DNA from: Kiritimatiellia bacterium
Lineage (GTDB): Bacteria > Verrucomicrobiota > Kiritimatiellia > UBA8416 > SLMC01
Assembly: GCA_007133745.1 (NCBI GenBank)
Contig: SLMC01000163.1
Location: forward strand, 1 to 5,689
DNA length: 5,689 nt
Direction: 5' to 3'
Below are positions 5,660-5,689 of the stretch, piece after piece. The notes beneath the pieces are model-generated. The model saw only the letters and a list, made by a program, of their open reading frames with translations, did no database searches and had not been told where the DNA came from. The position numbers were made by a program, and so were the translations under genes. Numbering within the stretch: position 1 is the stretch's first letter; every line of letters begins with the position of its first letter.

Positions 5660-5689
5660 ACCAAAGTGACCCGTGACCTGTTATCAGTC

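Overview
The window holds four complete genes, all on the minus strand, in a GC-rich background (roughly 60% by eye) with unusually structured spacers. In transcription order, from high to low coordinates, they are: an M14 zinc carboxypeptidase-like protein (5611-4469), a ROK-family sugar kinase (4249-3362), a CoA-acylating aldehyde dehydrogenase of the SucD/SauS type (2866-1481) and a class III PLP-dependent aminotransferase (1285-8). Each start has a good Shine-Dalgarno sequence at the same 7-nt spacing. The organism is a bacterium. Structured intergenic repeats, wide spacers and this gene content would suit an uncultured Planctomycetes/Hydrogenedentes-like lineage, but no marker gene is present and this is only a guess.

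The two metabolic genes at the left form a plausible amine-to-acyl-CoA route. The aminotransferase would turn an omega-amino acid (GABA, beta-alanine, taurine or similar) into a semialdehyde, and the dehydrogenase would oxidise it to an acyl-CoA. Sequence alone cannot separate a GABA/succinyl-CoA route from a taurine/sulfoacetyl-CoA route. The ROK kinase most resembles E. coli Mak (fructokinase) in its motifs. The peptidase resembles the cytosolic-carboxypeptidase branch of M14. Neither has an obvious link to the amine route.

The most notable signal is intergenic. A repeat of about 155 bp occurs twice in opposite orientation, at 1325-1478 and 3186-3342, flanking the aldehyde dehydrogenase gene and its likely promoter. 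The copies align at about 130 of 158 columns by hand. They share a conserved GC hairpin with a changed loop, a TG/CA-rich body and a TTAG(C/T)GCCTTAATC end. One copy stops 2 bp from the dehydrogenase stop codon, the other 19 bp from the kinase stop codon. The same 495-bp spacer (2867-3361) also has an unrelated long hairpin (3036-3098), a smaller one (3115-3135) and a TTGACA-type promoter. I found no tRNA, rRNA, CRISPR array, transposase or integrase, and no gene of an obviously new defence or mobile system.
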